20,993 nucleotides of DNA from Acidimicrobiia bacterium (lineage in GTDB: Bacteria; Actinomycetota; Acidimicrobiia; IMCC26256; JAENVU01): the NCBI GenBank assembly GCA_017882945.1, contig JADGON010000414.1, positions 1 through 20,993 of the forward strand. Reading direction: 5' to 3'. Positions 20,687 to 20,993 of the stretch are shown here, piece by piece. A program made the translations under genes and the position numbers. The stretch's first letter is position 1; every line of letters begins with the position of its first letter. The notes below the pieces were generated by a model. It was not told where the DNA came from. It did no database searches and saw only the letters and a list, made by a program, of their open reading frames with translations.

Positions 20687-20993
20687 TCACACGCATCTCC
20701 CGTTCACTCCGGGGGGGCGCTCCGCCACGGAGGACGGCCCCGCATGCTCCACGGGCGTCTGCGTCGTGGTGTCGGCATCCGAGGGCTTGGCGAGCATCAC
20801 GACGCCGACCACCGCCAACGCGAGCCCGATGACCGCGGGACCCATGTGACCGCTCCCGTTGGACAGCGTCTCCTCGAAGACCGTGACGCCGAGGACCACG
20901 CTGATCACCAGCGTGGTGGCGTTGCTCGCGGCCATCGCGGGAGCGAGGAAGCTCGTCTTGAGCGCCGACTGCTGGAGCGCGAACCCCGCCAGG
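20687..20993 (-). CDS. DMT/EamA-like transporter, C-terminal fragment (cut by window edge)
   Basis: 101 residues up to a TGA at 20689-20687, open to the right edge. The visible part begins LAGFALQQSALKTSFLAPAM and continues AASNATTLVISVVLGVTVFEETLSNG, then a last helix GPAVIGLALAVVGVVMLAKP and a polar tail. The LxAPAMAASN and GVTxFxETLS stretches are what I expect in the last third of actinobacterial EamA-like (DMT) transporters. The start and first two-thirds lie outside the window. It is upstream of and co-directional with the SulP gene (97-bp gap). The left edge carries the beginning of another protein of the same type. Confidence 0.75.
   Translation of the reverse strand, partial: LAGFALQQSALKTSFLAPAMAASNATTLVISVVLGVTVFEETLSNGSGHMGPAVIGLALAVVGVVMLAKPSDADTTTQTPVEHAGPSSVAERPPGVNGRCV

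Noticed and set aside
1..20993. The window as a complete circular element
   Set aside because: The two ends join in frame within an EamA-like gene, but the middle of that gene is missing. There is no replication, mobilisation or integrase gene, so a linear chromosomal segment is the better reading.

Overview
The window is high-GC DNA with dense, mostly minus-strand genes, frequent GTG starts with good Shine-Dalgarno sites, and many families typical of actinobacteria: a GAP-family exporter, a three-helix-bundle dimerization protein, MMPL, a rhomboid-like membrane protein and a CsoR-type regulator. It looks like chromosomal DNA of an actinomycetote, possibly an uncultured acidimicrobial lineage; that placement is inference. 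I see no rRNA, tRNA, CRISPR array, insertion sequence, integrase or phage gene.

Layout. 1-1121 (minus): a DUF1269 protein, a three-helix-bundle protein, and the first 35 codons of a DMT-type transporter running off the left edge. 1352-2311 (plus): a small membrane protein and a potassium channel with a TTTGYGN filter. 2505-3179 (minus): a GAP-family exporter. 3576-6132 (plus): a lipoprotein calcineurin-like phosphoesterase and a tandem DUF4389 membrane protein. 6182-11090 (minus): a two-lobed FtsX/MacB-type permease, its ATPase, and a lipoprotein that joins bulb-lectin repeats to a metallophosphoesterase. 11276-12290: a TetR regulator divergent from a limonene-epoxide-hydrolase-like enzyme, separated by a striking double operator. 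12497-13162 (minus): a DsbA-like protein with one active-site cysteine. 13482-17687 (minus): a five-gene run of CsoR-type repressor, MMPL transporter, DUF2892 protein, cupredoxin and rhomboid-like protein. 17775-20589 (minus): a heptad-repeat GGDEF protein and a SulP anion transporter with STAS domain, separated by a long hairpin. 20687-20993 (minus): the C-terminal third of another DMT-type transporter.

The best candidate for an undescribed system is the 13482-17687 run. A perfect operator palindrome (ATACCCCTAGGGGTAT) sits inside a plausible promoter for a regulator with two conserved cysteines but no copper-ligand histidine. That promoter would drive an RND-type exporter, a small cysteine-bearing membrane protein, a membrane-anchored cupredoxin with a full type-1 copper ligand set and a Met-rich segment, and a rhomboid-like protein keeping a Ser/His pair. 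The genes suggest a copper- or sulfane-sulfur-responsive envelope module; the substrate and inducer cannot be read from sequence alone.

The clearest regulatory architecture is the tetR/epoxide-hydrolase intergenic region: two exact 18-bp arms in inverted orientation, each overlapping one divergent -10 box, with tetR probably transcribed without a leader.
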